The notes under the pieces were generated by a model, which saw nothing but the letters and a program-made list of their open reading frames with translations, was not told the DNA's origin and did no database searches. Shown one piece after another: positions 45,095-53,226 of a DNA stretch of 64,000 nt. Positions within the stretch are counted from its first letter, which is position 1, and every line of letters starts with the position of its first letter. This DNA comes from Microbacterium galbinum. Lineage in GTDB: Bacteria > Actinomycetota > Actinomycetes > Actinomycetales > Microbacteriaceae. The translations under genes and the position numbers were made by a program. Location of the stretch: positions 2,385,630 to 2,449,629 of the forward strand of contig NZ_CP078077.1 in NCBI RefSeq assembly GCF_023101185.1, given 5' to 3'.

Positions 45095-46174
45095 GTGACC
45101 TCGACTGCCGTTCATCTCCCCATCCCTCGCCTCCCACGCGTGCGTGCGGCGGCCGGGAGGCTTCAGGATAACGCGGTGGCCGGACGCAAGCGCGTGCTGC
45201 TCGCCGCGCCGCGCGGATACTGCGCGGGTGTCGATCGCGCCGTCGTCGCCGTCGAGAAGGCTCTCGAGCGCTACGGCGCTCCGGTCTACGTGCGCAAGCA
45301 GATCGTCCACAACATCCACGTGGTGAGCGAGCTCGAGGCCAAGGGGGCGATCTTCGTCGAGGAGGTCGACGAGGTTCCGGCCGGGGCGCACGTGGTCTTC
45401 AGTGCGCACGGCGTCTCGCCGGCCGTCGTGAACGCGGCATCCGACCGCGGCCTGCACGCGATCGACGCGACCTGCCCCCTGGTCACCAAGGTGCATCGCG
45501 AGGCCGTGCGCTTCGCCCGTGACGACTTCGAGATCCTGCTCATCGGTCACGAGGGGCACGAAGAGGTCGAGGGCACCGCGGGTGAGGCTCCGGATCACGT
45601 GACGATCGTCAACTCGCCGGACGAGGCCGACACGGTCGTCGTGAAGGACCCGAACAAGGTCGTGTGGCTGTCGCAGACCACGCTCTCCGTCGACGAGACG
45701 ATGGAGACCGTCAACCGCCTGCGCACGCGCTTCCCAGAACTGCACAACCCGCCGTCCGACGACATCTGCTATGCGACGCAGAACCGTCAGGTCGCGATCA
45801 AGAAGGTCGCCGTCGGTGCGGATCTCGTCATCGTGGTCGGTTCCGCGAACTCCTCGAACAGCGTGCGCCTGGTCGAGGTCGCGCTCGAGTACGGGGCCAA
45901 GGCCGCGTACCGCATCGACTACGCCGAGGAGATCCAGCAGGAGTGGCTCGACGGCGTCGAGACGGTCGGCGTGACGAGCGGGGCATCCGTTCCCGAGGTC
46001 CTCGTGCGCGAGGTGCTCGACGCGATCGGCGACGCCGGCTACCGCGACGTCGAAGAGGTGAAGACGGCCGAGGAGGACCTCATGTTCTCGCTGCCGAAGG
46101 AGCTGCGTCAGGATGCTTCGGGCAAGCGCGACGATCGGGCCCTGGGCGGACGCGCGACCGGAGGAGGCGCGTAG
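45095..46174 (+). CDS. ispH: 4-hydroxy-3-methylbut-2-enyl diphosphate reductase
   Basis: 359 residues. Last step of the MEP pathway, yielding isopentenyl and dimethylallyl diphosphate. The iron-sulfur cluster cysteines are all present: Cys43 ([10 protein letters not shown]), Cys127 (DATCPLV) and Cys225 ([11 protein letters not shown]). Glu-containing and His motifs ([15 protein letters not shown]) bind substrate. About 30 residues precede the core, as in actinobacterial homologues. GTG 45095 is set by the TAGAAT element. The IclR-type regulator follows after 2 bases. Confidence 0.96.
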   Translation: MTSTAVHLPIPRLPRVRAAAGRLQDNAVAGRKRVLLAAPRGYCAGVDRAVVAVEKALERYGAPVYVRKQIVHNIHVVSELEAKGAIFVEEVDEVPAGAHVVFSAHGVSPAVVNAASDRGLHAIDATCPLVTKVHREAVRFARDDFEILLIGHEGHEEVEGTAGEAPDHVTIVNSPDEADTVVVKDPNKVVWLSQTTLSVDETMETVNRLRTRFPELHNPPSDDICYATQNRQVAIKKVAVGADLVIVVGSANSSNSVRLVEVALEYGAKAAYRIDYAEEIQQEWLDGVETVGVTSGASVPEVLVREVLDAIGDAGYRDVEEVKTAEEDLMFSLPKELRQDASGKRDDRALGGRATGGGA

Positions 46175-46176
46175 CG

Positions 46177-46968
46177 TTGAGCGCCGCCGAGGCGGAACCC
46201 ACGCTCATCGGATCGGTGCAGCGGGCTCTTCGCCTGGTCGACATCGTCGCCAACTCTCCCCGTCCGTTGCCGACCAAGATGCTGGCGGCGATCACCGGGC
46301 TCACGCCCGGCACCACCTACAACCTCGTGCGCACGCTCATCCACGAGGGGTACCTGTCGGCCGAACCCGACGGGCTCGTGCTCGGGGCGCGATTTCCGAC
46401 CTTCCAGCGCGAGATCGACACCCGCGGAGTCTTCCTCGCCCGCGTACGGGCGGCGCTGCGGTCGGTCACCGACGAGGTCGGGGCCACGGCGTACCTCTCA
46501 CGTTACGACGACGGGGAGATGCACCTCATCGACATCGTCGACGCCGAGCAGAACCCGCGTGTCGAGCTGTGGGTCGGACTGCAGTCGAGCGGGCACGCGA
46601 CGGCGCTGGGCAAGCAGATCCTGGCGGAGCTTCCCGATGACGACCGTCTCGACTACCTCTCGCGTCATCGTCTCGAGGAGCTCACTCCTCGGACCATCAG
46701 CGATCGGCGCACGCTGCTGACGCAGCTCGAGCATTCCCCGGGGTGGACCCTCGACCATGAGGAGTACGTCATCGGCGCGACCTGCGTGGCGGTTCCCGTC
46801 ATCGCGCCCAACGTCACCGCCTCACTCGCGATCTCGCTGCCGTCGGATCAGGCGATCGTCGACCGCGAGCTGGTGGCGAAGCTGCAGAGGGCGGCCCGGC
46901 GGCTGTCGATCCAGCTCGGGGCGGATGCGCTCGGCGGGGGCGATCCCGGGCCGGAGTTCACTATCTGA
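46177..46968 (+). CDS. IclR-family transcriptional regulator
   Basis: 263 residues. N-terminal winged helix (about 10-75: IGSVQRALRLVDIVANSPRPLPTKMLAAITGLTPGTTYNLVRTLIHEGYL) followed by the IclR effector domain (about 85-255) with SRYDDGEMHLIDIVDAEQNPRVELWVGLQSSGHATALGKQILAEL, including the typical GxxxPLHxTAxGK-like region. The ligand is unknown. TTG 46177 is chosen: GGAGGAGG lies 9 bases upstream and only 2 bases separate it from ispH. It may be cotranscribed with ispH. Confidence 0.88.
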   Translation: MSAAEAEPTLIGSVQRALRLVDIVANSPRPLPTKMLAAITGLTPGTTYNLVRTLIHEGYLSAEPDGLVLGARFPTFQREIDTRGVFLARVRAALRSVTDEVGATAYLSRYDDGEMHLIDIVDAEQNPRVELWVGLQSSGHATALGKQILAELPDDDRLDYLSRHRLEELTPRTISDRRTLLTQLEHSPGWTLDHEEYVIGATCVAVPVIAPNVTASLAISLPSDQAIVDRELVAKLQRAARRLSIQLGADALGGGDPGPEFTI

Positions 46969-46978
46969 AAAACCTCAG

Positions 46979-47007
46979 TGGCAGAGGATTCCGCCGTTGC
47001 CTATCCT
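46979..47007 (+). promoter_or_regulatory. Candidate promoter of an intergenic RNA
   Basis: TGGCAG (46979-46984), 17-base spacer, TATCCT (47002-47007). It is placed to start transcription near 47014, upstream of the structured stretch. Confidence 0.4.
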
Positions 47008-47013
47008 TGTAGG

Positions 47014-47147
47014 CGTAGGCGTCTGTGCATCACGGCACTACGGGTTGCGAGCAGGATCCCCAGTCCCTCGCAACTGACTGGGATGAGGATGCGTCCCCAG
47101 CGCTCCTCGTCCGCGGCCCCGAGAAGTCCCCACTTCTCCGGGGCCGC
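47014..47147 (+). ncRNA. Candidate structured small RNA
   Basis: In the 241-base gap between the IclR gene and the DUF6264 gene, GTTGCGAG (47044-47051) pairs perfectly with CTCGCAAC (47067-47074), and CCCAGTC (47059-47065), inside that loop, pairs perfectly with GACTGGG (47076-47082). The helices interleave, giving either an H-type pseudoknot or two exclusive hairpins. A 15-16-base terminator stem closes the region at 47147. The next gene has its own promoter at 47198, so this segment could be a separate transcript of about 134 bases. No Rfam family was recognised. Confidence 0.4.
47113..47147 (+). terminator. Terminator in the IclR/DUF6264 gap
   Basis: GCGGCCCCGAGAAGT (47113-47127) pairs with 47132-47147 across a CCCC loop with one bulged base. 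Serves ispH-IclR and the candidate RNA. Confidence 0.75.
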
Positions 47148-47197
47148 CACCATTATCGGAGGATCTTCCGCTGGGAGCCCGGGACAGGCGCGGCCGT

Positions 47198-47203
47198 TAG
47201 CAT
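47198..47203 (+). promoter_or_regulatory. -10 element for leaderless DUF6264
   Basis: TAGCAT, spacer GGCGGG (6), ATG 47210. Confidence 0.6.
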
Positions 47204-47209
47204 GGCGGG

Positions 47210-47734
47210 ATGAGCGAACAGCGGCCCCAGTACGGCGAGATCGCCACTCCCGAGGAGCAGCGGCGCGCCGCCGGTCTCCCGCCTCTCTCCGAACTGCCGC
47301 CGGTCGAGACCGCCGTCGCGCTGCCGGCCGCGGACGCCGCTACGGATGCACCCCGGCGCGCGCACCCGGTGGACCGCTTCGTGACGATCGGACTTCTCGC
47401 CTACGGGCTGGTGAACGTCGTGGTCACCGGTCTGCAGTACCTCGACCTTCCCAGCGTGATGAACCAGGTGTTGTCGGTGCTGGGCGCCTCCGGCGAGTTC
47501 ACCAATTTCGCACAGGGCAGACTCTGGGGGACGATCGCCTCCGTGGTGCTCGTCGCCGGGTGGGCGCTGACGGCGACTCTGTCGATCCGTCGTCTGCGCC
47601 GCAGGAAGCTCACCTGGTGGCTGCCCCTGGTCGGTGCCGTGGTGACGCTGGGCATCGCGGCGGTCTGCATCTCGATCCCGATGATGGGAGACCCCGCGTT
47701 CGTCGCCTACATGCAGGGCGGCACCGGCTCCTGA
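47210..47734 (+). CDS. DUF6264 family membrane protein
   Basis: 174 residues: a hydrophilic Pro/Glu/Ala-rich N-terminus (about 1-50) and three membrane helices (about 60-82, 104-126, 137-158), the middle pair joined by a basic loop (SIRRLRRRKL). The sequence HPVDRFVTIGLLAYGLVNVVVTGLQYLDLPSVMNQVLS resembles DUF6264, a family from Microbacteriaceae and relatives. Function is unknown. Convergent with fbaA across a shared terminator. Confidence 0.78.
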   Translation: MSEQRPQYGEIATPEEQRRAAGLPPLSELPPVETAVALPAADAATDAPRRAHPVDRFVTIGLLAYGLVNVVVTGLQYLDLPSVMNQVLSVLGASGEFTNFAQGRLWGTIASVVLVAGWALTATLSIRRLRRRKLTWWLPLVGAVVTLGIAAVCISIPMMGDPAFVAYMQGGTGS

Positions 47735-47764
47735 TCGATCGTGCCCTGCCGCTACGCAGAAGAA

Positions 47765-47806
47765 GAAGAACGGGTGCCCCGCCTCGCGGCAGGGCACCCG
47801 TTCTTC
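47765..47806. terminator. Shared terminator between DUF6264 gene and fbaA
   Basis: 15-base perfect stem GAAGAACGGGTGCCC / GGGCACCCGTTCTTC with a 12-base loop. GTGCCCTGCCGC (47741-47752) is also complementary to 47786-47797, which includes half of the right arm, so an alternative helix is possible. Confidence 0.8.
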
Positions 47807-47818
47807 TCGTGCGGTGGG

Positions 47819-48847
47819 TCAGCTCTTCGACTGACCGTACGAGCCCAGCTGGCGAGTGGACTCGATGACGCGGGCGGCCATCGCGGTCTCGGCGATCTTG
47901 CCCCAGGCGCGCGGGTCGTACTGCTTCTTGTTGCCGACCTCGCCGTCGACCTTCAGCACGCCGTCGTAGTTCTTGAACATGTAGTCGGCGATCGCACGCG
48001 TGTAGGCGTACTGCGTGTCGGTGTCGATGTTCATCTTGATGACACCGTTCGCGACCGCGGTGGCGATCTCCTCGTCGGTCGAGCCCGAGCCGCCGTGGAA
48101 GACGAGGTCGAGGGGCTTGGGGCCCGTGCCGTACTTGGCGGCGACCTCGGCCTGGATGTCGCCGAGCAGCTCGGGGCGCAGCTTCACGCCACCCGGCTTG
48201 TAGACGCCGTGCACGTTGCCGAAGGTGAGGGCGGCGATGTAGCGGCCCTGCTCGCCGAGACCGAGCGCCTGGACGGCCTGGTCGACGTCGGAGAAGGTCG
48301 TGTACAGGGCGTCGTTCGAGCCCTCGTGCTGGACGCCGTCCTCTTCGCCGCCGACGACGCCGATCTCGACCTCGAGGATCGCGTTGATCGCCTTCATACG
48401 GGGGAGGAGGTCCTTCGCGATCTCGATGTTCTCGGCGAGCGGCACGGCCGAGCCGTCCCACATGTGCGACTGGAAGATCGGGTTGCGGCCGGCCTTCACC
48501 TCTTCTTCGGAAGCGGAGATCAGCGGCTCGACGAAACCGGCGAGGGCGTCCTTCGGGCAGTGGTCGGTGTGGAGGGCGACCGTGATCGGGTAGTTCTTGG
48601 CGACCTCGGTCGCGAAGCGGGCGAAGGCGAGGGCGCCGGTCGCGCGGCCCTTGACGGTGTGGCCGGCGAAGTAGTCCGCGCCACCGGTCGTGACCTGGAT
48701 GATGCCGTCGGAGCCGGCCTCGGTCAGCCCCTGGAGGACGGAGTTGATCGTCTGCGAGCTCGAGACGTTGAACGCGGGGTACGCGAAGCCGCCGGCCTTC
48801 GCGCGGTCGAGCATTTCGGCGTACTGATCCGGGGTGGCGACGGGCAT
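47819..48847 (-). CDS. fbaA: Class II fructose-bisphosphate aldolase
   Basis: 342 residues, zinc-dependent. Cleaves or forms fructose 1,6-bisphosphate. Metal ligands and active site are visible: ALHTDHCPKD (His-x-x-His), EVEIGVVGGEEDGV, FGNVHGVYKPG and VFHGGSGSTDEEI, then NIDTDTQYA. Length and the first 30 residues match the actinobacterial FbaA type. ATG 48847 has AGGAG just upstream; TAGAGT at 48886-48891 (minus) gives a leader of about 38 bases. Divergent from glpX. Confidence 0.97.
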   Translation of the reverse strand: MPVATPDQYAEMLDRAKAGGFAYPAFNVSSSQTINSVLQGLTEAGSDGIIQVTTGGADYFAGHTVKGRATGALAFARFATEVAKNYPITVALHTDHCPKDALAGFVEPLISASEEEVKAGRNPIFQSHMWDGSAVPLAENIEIAKDLLPRMKAINAILEVEIGVVGGEEDGVQHEGSNDALYTTFSDVDQAVQALGLGEQGRYIAALTFGNVHGVYKPGGVKLRPELLGDIQAEVAAKYGTGPKPLDLVFHGGSGSTDEEIATAVANGVIKMNIDTDTQYAYTRAIADYMFKNYDGVLKVDGEVGNKKQYDPRAWGKIAETAMAARVIESTRQLGSYGQSKS

Positions 48848-48885
48848 GAGAACTCCTGCGGTAGATGAAGCCTGGGACAGCAGTC

Positions 48886-48891
48886 ACTCTA
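48886..48891 (-). promoter_or_regulatory. -10 element for fbaA
   Basis: Minus strand TAGAGT about 38 bases ahead of ATG 48847, with an AGGAG ribosome site between. The remaining 187-base gap up to glpX shows no other clear site. Confidence 0.5.
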
Positions 48892-49022
48892 GCCGGGAGC
48901 GTGGACGGATGCCGGGGGCCGGCGTTCGACGCCGGTGCGTGTCTCCTGCTGTTCTGTTAAGAAACGCGAATCCTTCACGGTCTCGCCGGGGAAAACAGGG
49001 CGTTTCGCCCATGCTCGCTGGC

Positions 49023-49028
49023 TAGGCT
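49023..49028 (+). promoter_or_regulatory. -10 element for leaderless glpX
   Basis: TAGGCT, spacer GACCCC (6), ATG 49035. Confidence 0.6.
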
Positions 49029-49034
49029 GACCCC

Positions 49035-50021
49035 ATGGTGAGTCTTACTGCTGATCTGAGCCCGCTTCGACCCGACCGCAACCTCGCGATGGAGCTGGTG
49101 AGGGCGACGGAGGCGGCGGCGATCCGCGCCGTGCCGTTCATCGGGCGGGGAGCGAAGGAGGCCGCCGACGGTGCGGCCGTCGACGCGATGCGCGCCTTCC
49201 TCGGCACGGTCGACTTCCAGGGGCGTGTGGTGATCGGCGAGGGCGAGAAGGACAACGCTCCGATGCTGTTCAACGGCGAGGTCGTCGGAACGGGACGCGG
49301 TCCCGAATGCGACATCGCCGTCGACCCGATCGACGGCACCTCGCTCACGGCTGCGGGACGGCAGAACGCGCTCTCGGTCATCGCGGTCTCGGACCGTGGA
49401 TCGATGCTCGATGCGTCGACCGTCTTCTACATGGACAAGCTCGTCACGGGGCCCGCAGGCGTCGGTGTCGTCGACATCCGCCTCCCGATCGCCGAGAACA
49501 TCCGCCGTCTCGCCGGCGCACTCGAGAAGCCCGTCGATGAGCTCGTCGTCTCGGTGCTCAACCGGCCCCGTCACGAGCAGCTCATCCAGGAGATCCGCGA
49601 TGCGGGCGCGGGGACGCGTCTGATGAGCGACGGTGACGTCGCCGGTGGCATCAACGCGGCACGCCATGACGCGCGCACCGACATGTGCGTCGGCGTCGGC
49701 GGCAGCCCGGAGGGCATCGTCACCGCCTGCGCGATCAAGGCCCTCGGTGGACACATCCAGGGACGCCTCTGGCCGCGCGACGATGACGAGCGCCAGCGCG
49801 GGATCGACGCGGGACTCGAGATGGATCGCGTGTACGAGGCGGATGATCTTGTGCAGGGCAACAACACGATCTTCGTCGCGACCGGTGTCACGGACGGCCA
49901 GCTCGTCGCCGGCGTGCGCCGCGAGCGCGGGTATGTGTACACCGAGAGCGTCGTACTGCGCGGGGCGTCGGGAACGCTGCGACGGATCGCCTCGGAGCAC
50001 CTCGTCTCGAAGTGGTTGTGA
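49035..50021 (+). CDS. glpX: Class II fructose-1,6-bisphosphatase
   Basis: 328 residues. Gluconeogenic phosphatase, the main FBPase of Actinobacteria. Metal and substrate motifs are IGEGEKDNAPML, AVDPIDGTSLTA, FYMDKLVTGP, and GGSPEGIVTACAIKALGG. ATG 49035 is set by TAGGCT. It is divergent from fbaA, so the genes for the two enzymes that make and hydrolyse fructose 1,6-bisphosphate share one 187-base intergenic region. Confidence 0.96.
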   Translation: MVSLTADLSPLRPDRNLAMELVRATEAAAIRAVPFIGRGAKEAADGAAVDAMRAFLGTVDFQGRVVIGEGEKDNAPMLFNGEVVGTGRGPECDIAVDPIDGTSLTAAGRQNALSVIAVSDRGSMLDASTVFYMDKLVTGPAGVGVVDIRLPIAENIRRLAGALEKPVDELVVSVLNRPRHEQLIQEIRDAGAGTRLMSDGDVAGGINAARHDARTDMCVGVGGSPEGIVTACAIKALGGHIQGRLWPRDDDERQRGIDAGLEMDRVYEADDLVQGNNTIFVATGVTDGQLVAGVRRERGYVYTESVVLRGASGTLRRIASEHLVSKWL

Positions 50022-50202
50022 TCCTCGAGGGATGAGGCATCGAGGCTTCCGGCGCGTGTCGGGGGCCTCGTCATCGTTACCGACCCGGTATCCCTCCTGC
50101 GCGCCCGATCCTGCGATTCTTCGTGGGTCGTGTCAGACTTGAGCCTGGGTTTGTCGCCGAGGACGGAGCCATCTGGCACCGCAGGCACAGGAGGGCGAAC
50201 AC

Positions 50203-50490
50203 ATGACCACGCCGCAGACACGCAGCTCGAAGGCCGCGCCGACGAAGATCGTCACCACCAACACCGGACGCATTCTCCGCGTGAGCGCGGCGGATGCCGA
50301 GGGCAGCATCGCGGCGGCCACGCCTGCGGTGCCCGCCGCTCAGCCGGTCGTCGATCCGGCTCGTCGCGCCGATGTGCTCTTCCGCAAGCGCCGTGCCGAG
50401 GGGCAGGAGATGAGCGCCTGGTGGATGATCGGGGCCTTCCTCGCGACCAGCGGGCTCGTCATCATCCTGCTCAGTGGCGTTCCGGTGTGA
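50203..50490 (+). CDS. Small single-pass membrane protein
   Basis: 95 residues: a Ser/Thr/Ala-rich disordered half, a basic patch (ARRADVLFRKRRAEGQE) and a C-terminal membrane helix (about 72-93, WWMIGAFLATSGLVIILLSG), i.e. a tail-anchored layout. No family recognised. A strong AGGAGGG ribosome site lies 8 bases before ATG 50203. Its end overlaps the convergent rmuC end by 20 bases. The 181-base region upstream, after glpX, holds a CAGACT hexamer at about 50136 but no clear promoter. Confidence 0.75.
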   Translation: MTTPQTRSSKAAPTKIVTTNTGRILRVSAADAEGSIAAATPAVPAAQPVVDPARRADVLFRKRRAEGQEMSAWWMIGAFLATSGLVIILLSGVPV

Positions 50491-51730
50491 TCGGAGCGTC
50501 GATCCGATCGCGGACCGCACCGATCTCCGCCTGAGCGGTCTCGCCGCGTACCGGTTCCTCGACCAGTTCTGATGCCGTGAATCGGCGCGCGCTCGCGGTG
50601 ATGCGCGCCGGCTGGGCATCGAGCGTGGTCGCGTCGATGCCGGGGAACTGGCGTGCGGTCACGAGGACGCGGGTCTCGAGCGACCCGGCGAAGCGGTTGT
50701 AGCTGTCGACCGTGCGCTCCAGCGCGCGGCGGAGGTCGTCGGCATGACCTGCGAGGGTTCCGAGGCGGTCGTAGAGCTGCGTGCCGAGGTTCAGGAGCGT
50801 GCGGGCCTCGGTCGACACCTCCTGCTGCGTCCACGTGTACGCAACGGTCTTCAGGACGGCCCAGAGATTGACCGGGGAGGCGAGAGCCACGCGTCGACCG
50901 AACGCGTAGTCGAGGAGGGTCGGGTCCTCGTCGATCGCGGCGGCGAGCAGGGATTCGCTGGGGAGGAAGCAGATCACGAACTCGGGGCTGGAATCGAGTC
51001 CCGCCCAGTACGCCTTCTTCGCGAGAGCATCGACGTGTGCGCGCACCGCCTTGACGTGCTTCTGCATGTGCGCTCGGCGCTGAGCCTCGTGCGCATCTCC
51101 CGACGGCAGCGCCGACGCCTCGAGGTAGGCGTCGAGCGGCACCTTGGCATCGACGGCGATCGAGGCACCGCCGGCGAGACGGATCACCATGTCGGGTCGG
51201 CCCTGCCCGCGATCCGACGAGATCGTGGCCTGCAGGTCGAAGTCGACGTGCCGCGTCAATCCCGCCGCCTCGACCACGCGCCGCAGCTGGGTCTCGCCCC
51301 AGACGCCGCGCGTGGCGGTCGAGCGCAGCGCTCCGGCGAGCGACTCCGTCGTCGCGCGCAGTGCCTCGTCGGACTCCTGCGCTCGCCGCAACTGCTCGGC
51401 GAGTGAGCCGAACTGGGCGTGGCGCTCCTGCTCGATCGTCGCGACCTTCTGCTGCATCTGCTGCAGGCTCTCGCGCACCGGGGCGAGGGCGGTGAGCACG
51501 GCGTTCTGCTGCTGCACCCGCTGCGCCTCCGCTCGTTGCTCGACGCGCGCGTGCTCGACGGCATCGCGGTAGAGGTCGTACTGGCGATCGCGATCGTCGC
51601 GGGCCGCGGCGAGCTCGGCCTGCACGCGGGCGAACTCGGCGGCACCTCGGCCGGCGCGCAGGAACCAGCCGAGCGCCGCCCCGGCGCACAGAGTGGCGAT
51701 GACGAGGAGAACGATCAGGGGAGCATCCAT
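50471..51730 (-). CDS. rmuC: DNA recombination protein RmuC
   Basis: 419 residues: N-terminal membrane helix (about 3-24, PLIVLLVIATLCAGAALGWFL), a long coiled coil (about 28-125), then the RmuC nuclease-like domain with RGVWGETQLRRVVEAAGL, DMVIRLAGGASIAVDAKVPLDAYLEA, FVICFLPSESLLAAAI and LWAVLKTVAYTWTQQE. RmuC limits inversions at short repeats. ATG 51730 matches the anchor; longer frame extensions are shadows. Follows the exonuclease by 47 bases on the same strand. Confidence 0.93.
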   Translation of the reverse strand: MDAPLIVLLVIATLCAGAALGWFLRAGRGAAEFARVQAELAAARDDRDRQYDLYRDAVEHARVEQRAEAQRVQQQNAVLTALAPVRESLQQMQQKVATIEQERHAQFGSLAEQLRRAQESDEALRATTESLAGALRSTATRGVWGETQLRRVVEAAGLTRHVDFDLQATISSDRGQGRPDMVIRLAGGASIAVDAKVPLDAYLEASALPSGDAHEAQRRAHMQKHVKAVRAHVDALAKKAYWAGLDSSPEFVICFLPSESLLAAAIDEDPTLLDYAFGRRVALASPVNLWAVLKTVAYTWTQQEVSTEARTLLNLGTQLYDRLGTLAGHADDLRRALERTVDSYNRFAGSLETRVLVTARQFPGIDATTLDAQPARITASARRFTASELVEEPVRGETAQAEIGAVRDRIDAPITPERH

Positions 51731-51777
51731 GTGCTCATGATGCCCCTGGCCGCCGACATTGCCGGGAGGCGTCCCGG

Positions 51778-52371
51778 TCAGGCGACGGCGCGCTCCTCGC
51801 GGACGACCGGCGCGCCACCGAGTCGCAGTCCCAAGATCTCGGCGAGCATCTCGACGTCCGAGGCTGCGGCGCGGCGCGCGGCATCGATCACGATCTGCGC
51901 GCAGGCCCGAGCATCCGCCAGCGCATCGTGATGCGAGAACTCGGCGAACCCGGCGGCTGCTGCCGCCTTCGGGAGGCGATACGAGTCGAGCTGGTAGGTC
52001 TTGCGCGCGACCTGCAGGCTGCAGAGCGAGCGATACGGAGGGCATACGCCGCCGGTCGCCTCGGATGCGCGGCGGAGCACGTTGAGGTCGAAGCCGGCGT
52101 TGTGCGCGACGAGCACATCGGTCCCGGCGAAATCGCACAGGCGGTCGAACTGCTCGGTCCACGTGGCGGCCGTGAGAACGTCTTCGGGCTGGATGCCGTG
52201 GATGCGGACGTTCCACTCCTGGAACTCGTCGTGCCCGGGCGGGGGCTGGATCAGCCACCCGGCCTGCGCCACGACCTCGCCGCCGCGCACGCGCACGAGG
52301 CCGACGGAACAGGCGGAGGCGGGGCTGGAGTTCGCCGTCTCGAAGTCGATCGCTGTGAAGTCCAGGGGCAC
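51778..52371 (-). CDS. DEDDh 3'-5' exonuclease
   Basis: 197 residues. The proofreading-type RNase-T/DnaQ fold shows motif I DFTAIDFETANSS (Asp-x-Glu), motif II VAHNAGFDLNVL and motif III HHDALADARACAQI (His-x-x-x-x-Asp). It degrades single-stranded or frayed DNA or RNA from the 3' end. GTG 52371 follows GAGAGT by six bases. Upstream of rmuC, so two DNA-maintenance genes share a strand and probably a transcript. Confidence 0.9.
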   Translation of the reverse strand: MPLDFTAIDFETANSSPASACSVGLVRVRGGEVVAQAGWLIQPPPGHDEFQEWNVRIHGIQPEDVLTAATWTEQFDRLCDFAGTDVLVAHNAGFDLNVLRRASEATGGVCPPYRSLCSLQVARKTYQLDSYRLPKAAAAAGFAEFSHHDALADARACAQIVIDAARRAAASDVEMLAEILGLRLGGAPVVREERAVA

Positions 52372-52418
52372 GAATCCACTCTCGCCCGGGCGTCCTGTTC
52401 GGGGCGGGCGGCGCGCCG

Positions 52419-52424
52419 TATGCT
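52419..52424 (+). promoter_or_regulatory. -10 element for leaderless methyltransferase
   Basis: TATGCT, spacer GACGAC (6), ATG 52431. Confidence 0.6.
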
Positions 52425-52430
52425 GACGAC

Positions 52431-53168
52431 ATGGCGGACAGCAGAGCGACGTCGTTCGGCGCGCAGGCGCAGGACTACGAGGCGGGGCGACCGGAGTACC
52501 CCTTCGACGCGGTGGCATGGATGCTCGAGATTATGCCCGCCGGGGCGCAGCGCGTCGCGGACGTCGGGGCGGGAACCGGCAAGCTCACCCGAGCAATCGC
52601 GCACGCTCCGGGGGCTCAGATCGTCGCGATCGATCCCGACCCGGCCATGCTCGCCGCCCTGCGCGAGAACGTGCCGGGCGTGCCCACGTTCCTCGGCACC
52701 GCCGAATCCCTTCCGCTGCCGGACGACAGCCTCGACGCCGTCGTGCTCGGCCAGGCCTGGCACTGGGTCGACCCGGTCCGGGCCTCCGCCGAGATCGGAC
52801 GTGCGGTGCGCGCGGACGGAGCGCTCGGGCTGATCTGGAACATCCGCGACGAGCGCGTCGGGTGGGTGCGCGACCTCAGTCGCATCATGCATCGAAGCGC
52901 GGCGGAGGAGGCTCTGGCCGCGGGTGATCCTGTGATCGCCGCCCCCTTCGACACGCTCGACAGCGAGAGCTGGGAATGGTCGCGGCCGATGACACGCGAA
53001 CAGCTCCACCGCATGGCTTCGTCGCGCAGTGCGGTGATCACCGCGACGCCGGAGGAGCAGGAGCGCATCCACAGGGAGATGGACGCCCTCTTCGACGACC
53101 TCGAGTTCACCGACGGAGTCATCGATCTGCCATACGTGACGAAGGCGTTCCGCGCCCGTCGCGGCTGA
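52431..53168 (+). CDS. Class I SAM-dependent methyltransferase
   Basis: 245 residues. Motif I VADVGAGTGKLTRAIA (about 42-57), acidic motif II IVAIDPDPAM and a motif LDAVVLGQAWHWVDP typical of Methyltransf_11/25 proteins. The substrate is unknown. The N-terminal FGAQAQDYEAGRPEYP lead is a familiar feature of this group. Divergent from the exonuclease with 59 bases between. Confidence 0.88.
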   Translation: MADSRATSFGAQAQDYEAGRPEYPFDAVAWMLEIMPAGAQRVADVGAGTGKLTRAIAHAPGAQIVAIDPDPAMLAALRENVPGVPTFLGTAESLPLPDDSLDAVVLGQAWHWVDPVRASAEIGRAVRADGALGLIWNIRDERVGWVRDLSRIMHRSAAEEALAAGDPVIAAPFDTLDSESWEWSRPMTREQLHRMASSRSAVITATPEEQERIHREMDALFDDLEFTDGVIDLPYVTKAFRARRG

Positions 53169-53212
53169 TCGCCACGGGCGAGCGATCCGACGAGGGTACG
53201 CGTCACGACAGG

Positions 53213-53218
53213 TAGACT
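53213..53218 (+). promoter_or_regulatory. -10 element for ychF
   Basis: TAGACT, 8-base spacer, GTG 53227. There is no Shine-Dalgarno sequence. Confidence 0.5.
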
Positions 53219-53226
53219 CGTTCCCC

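Noticed and set aside
50130-50534. Overlapping 134-codon frame across the small membrane protein
   Set aside because: The other frame at 50203-50490 has a strong ribosome site and a clear membrane helix; this one is low complexity.
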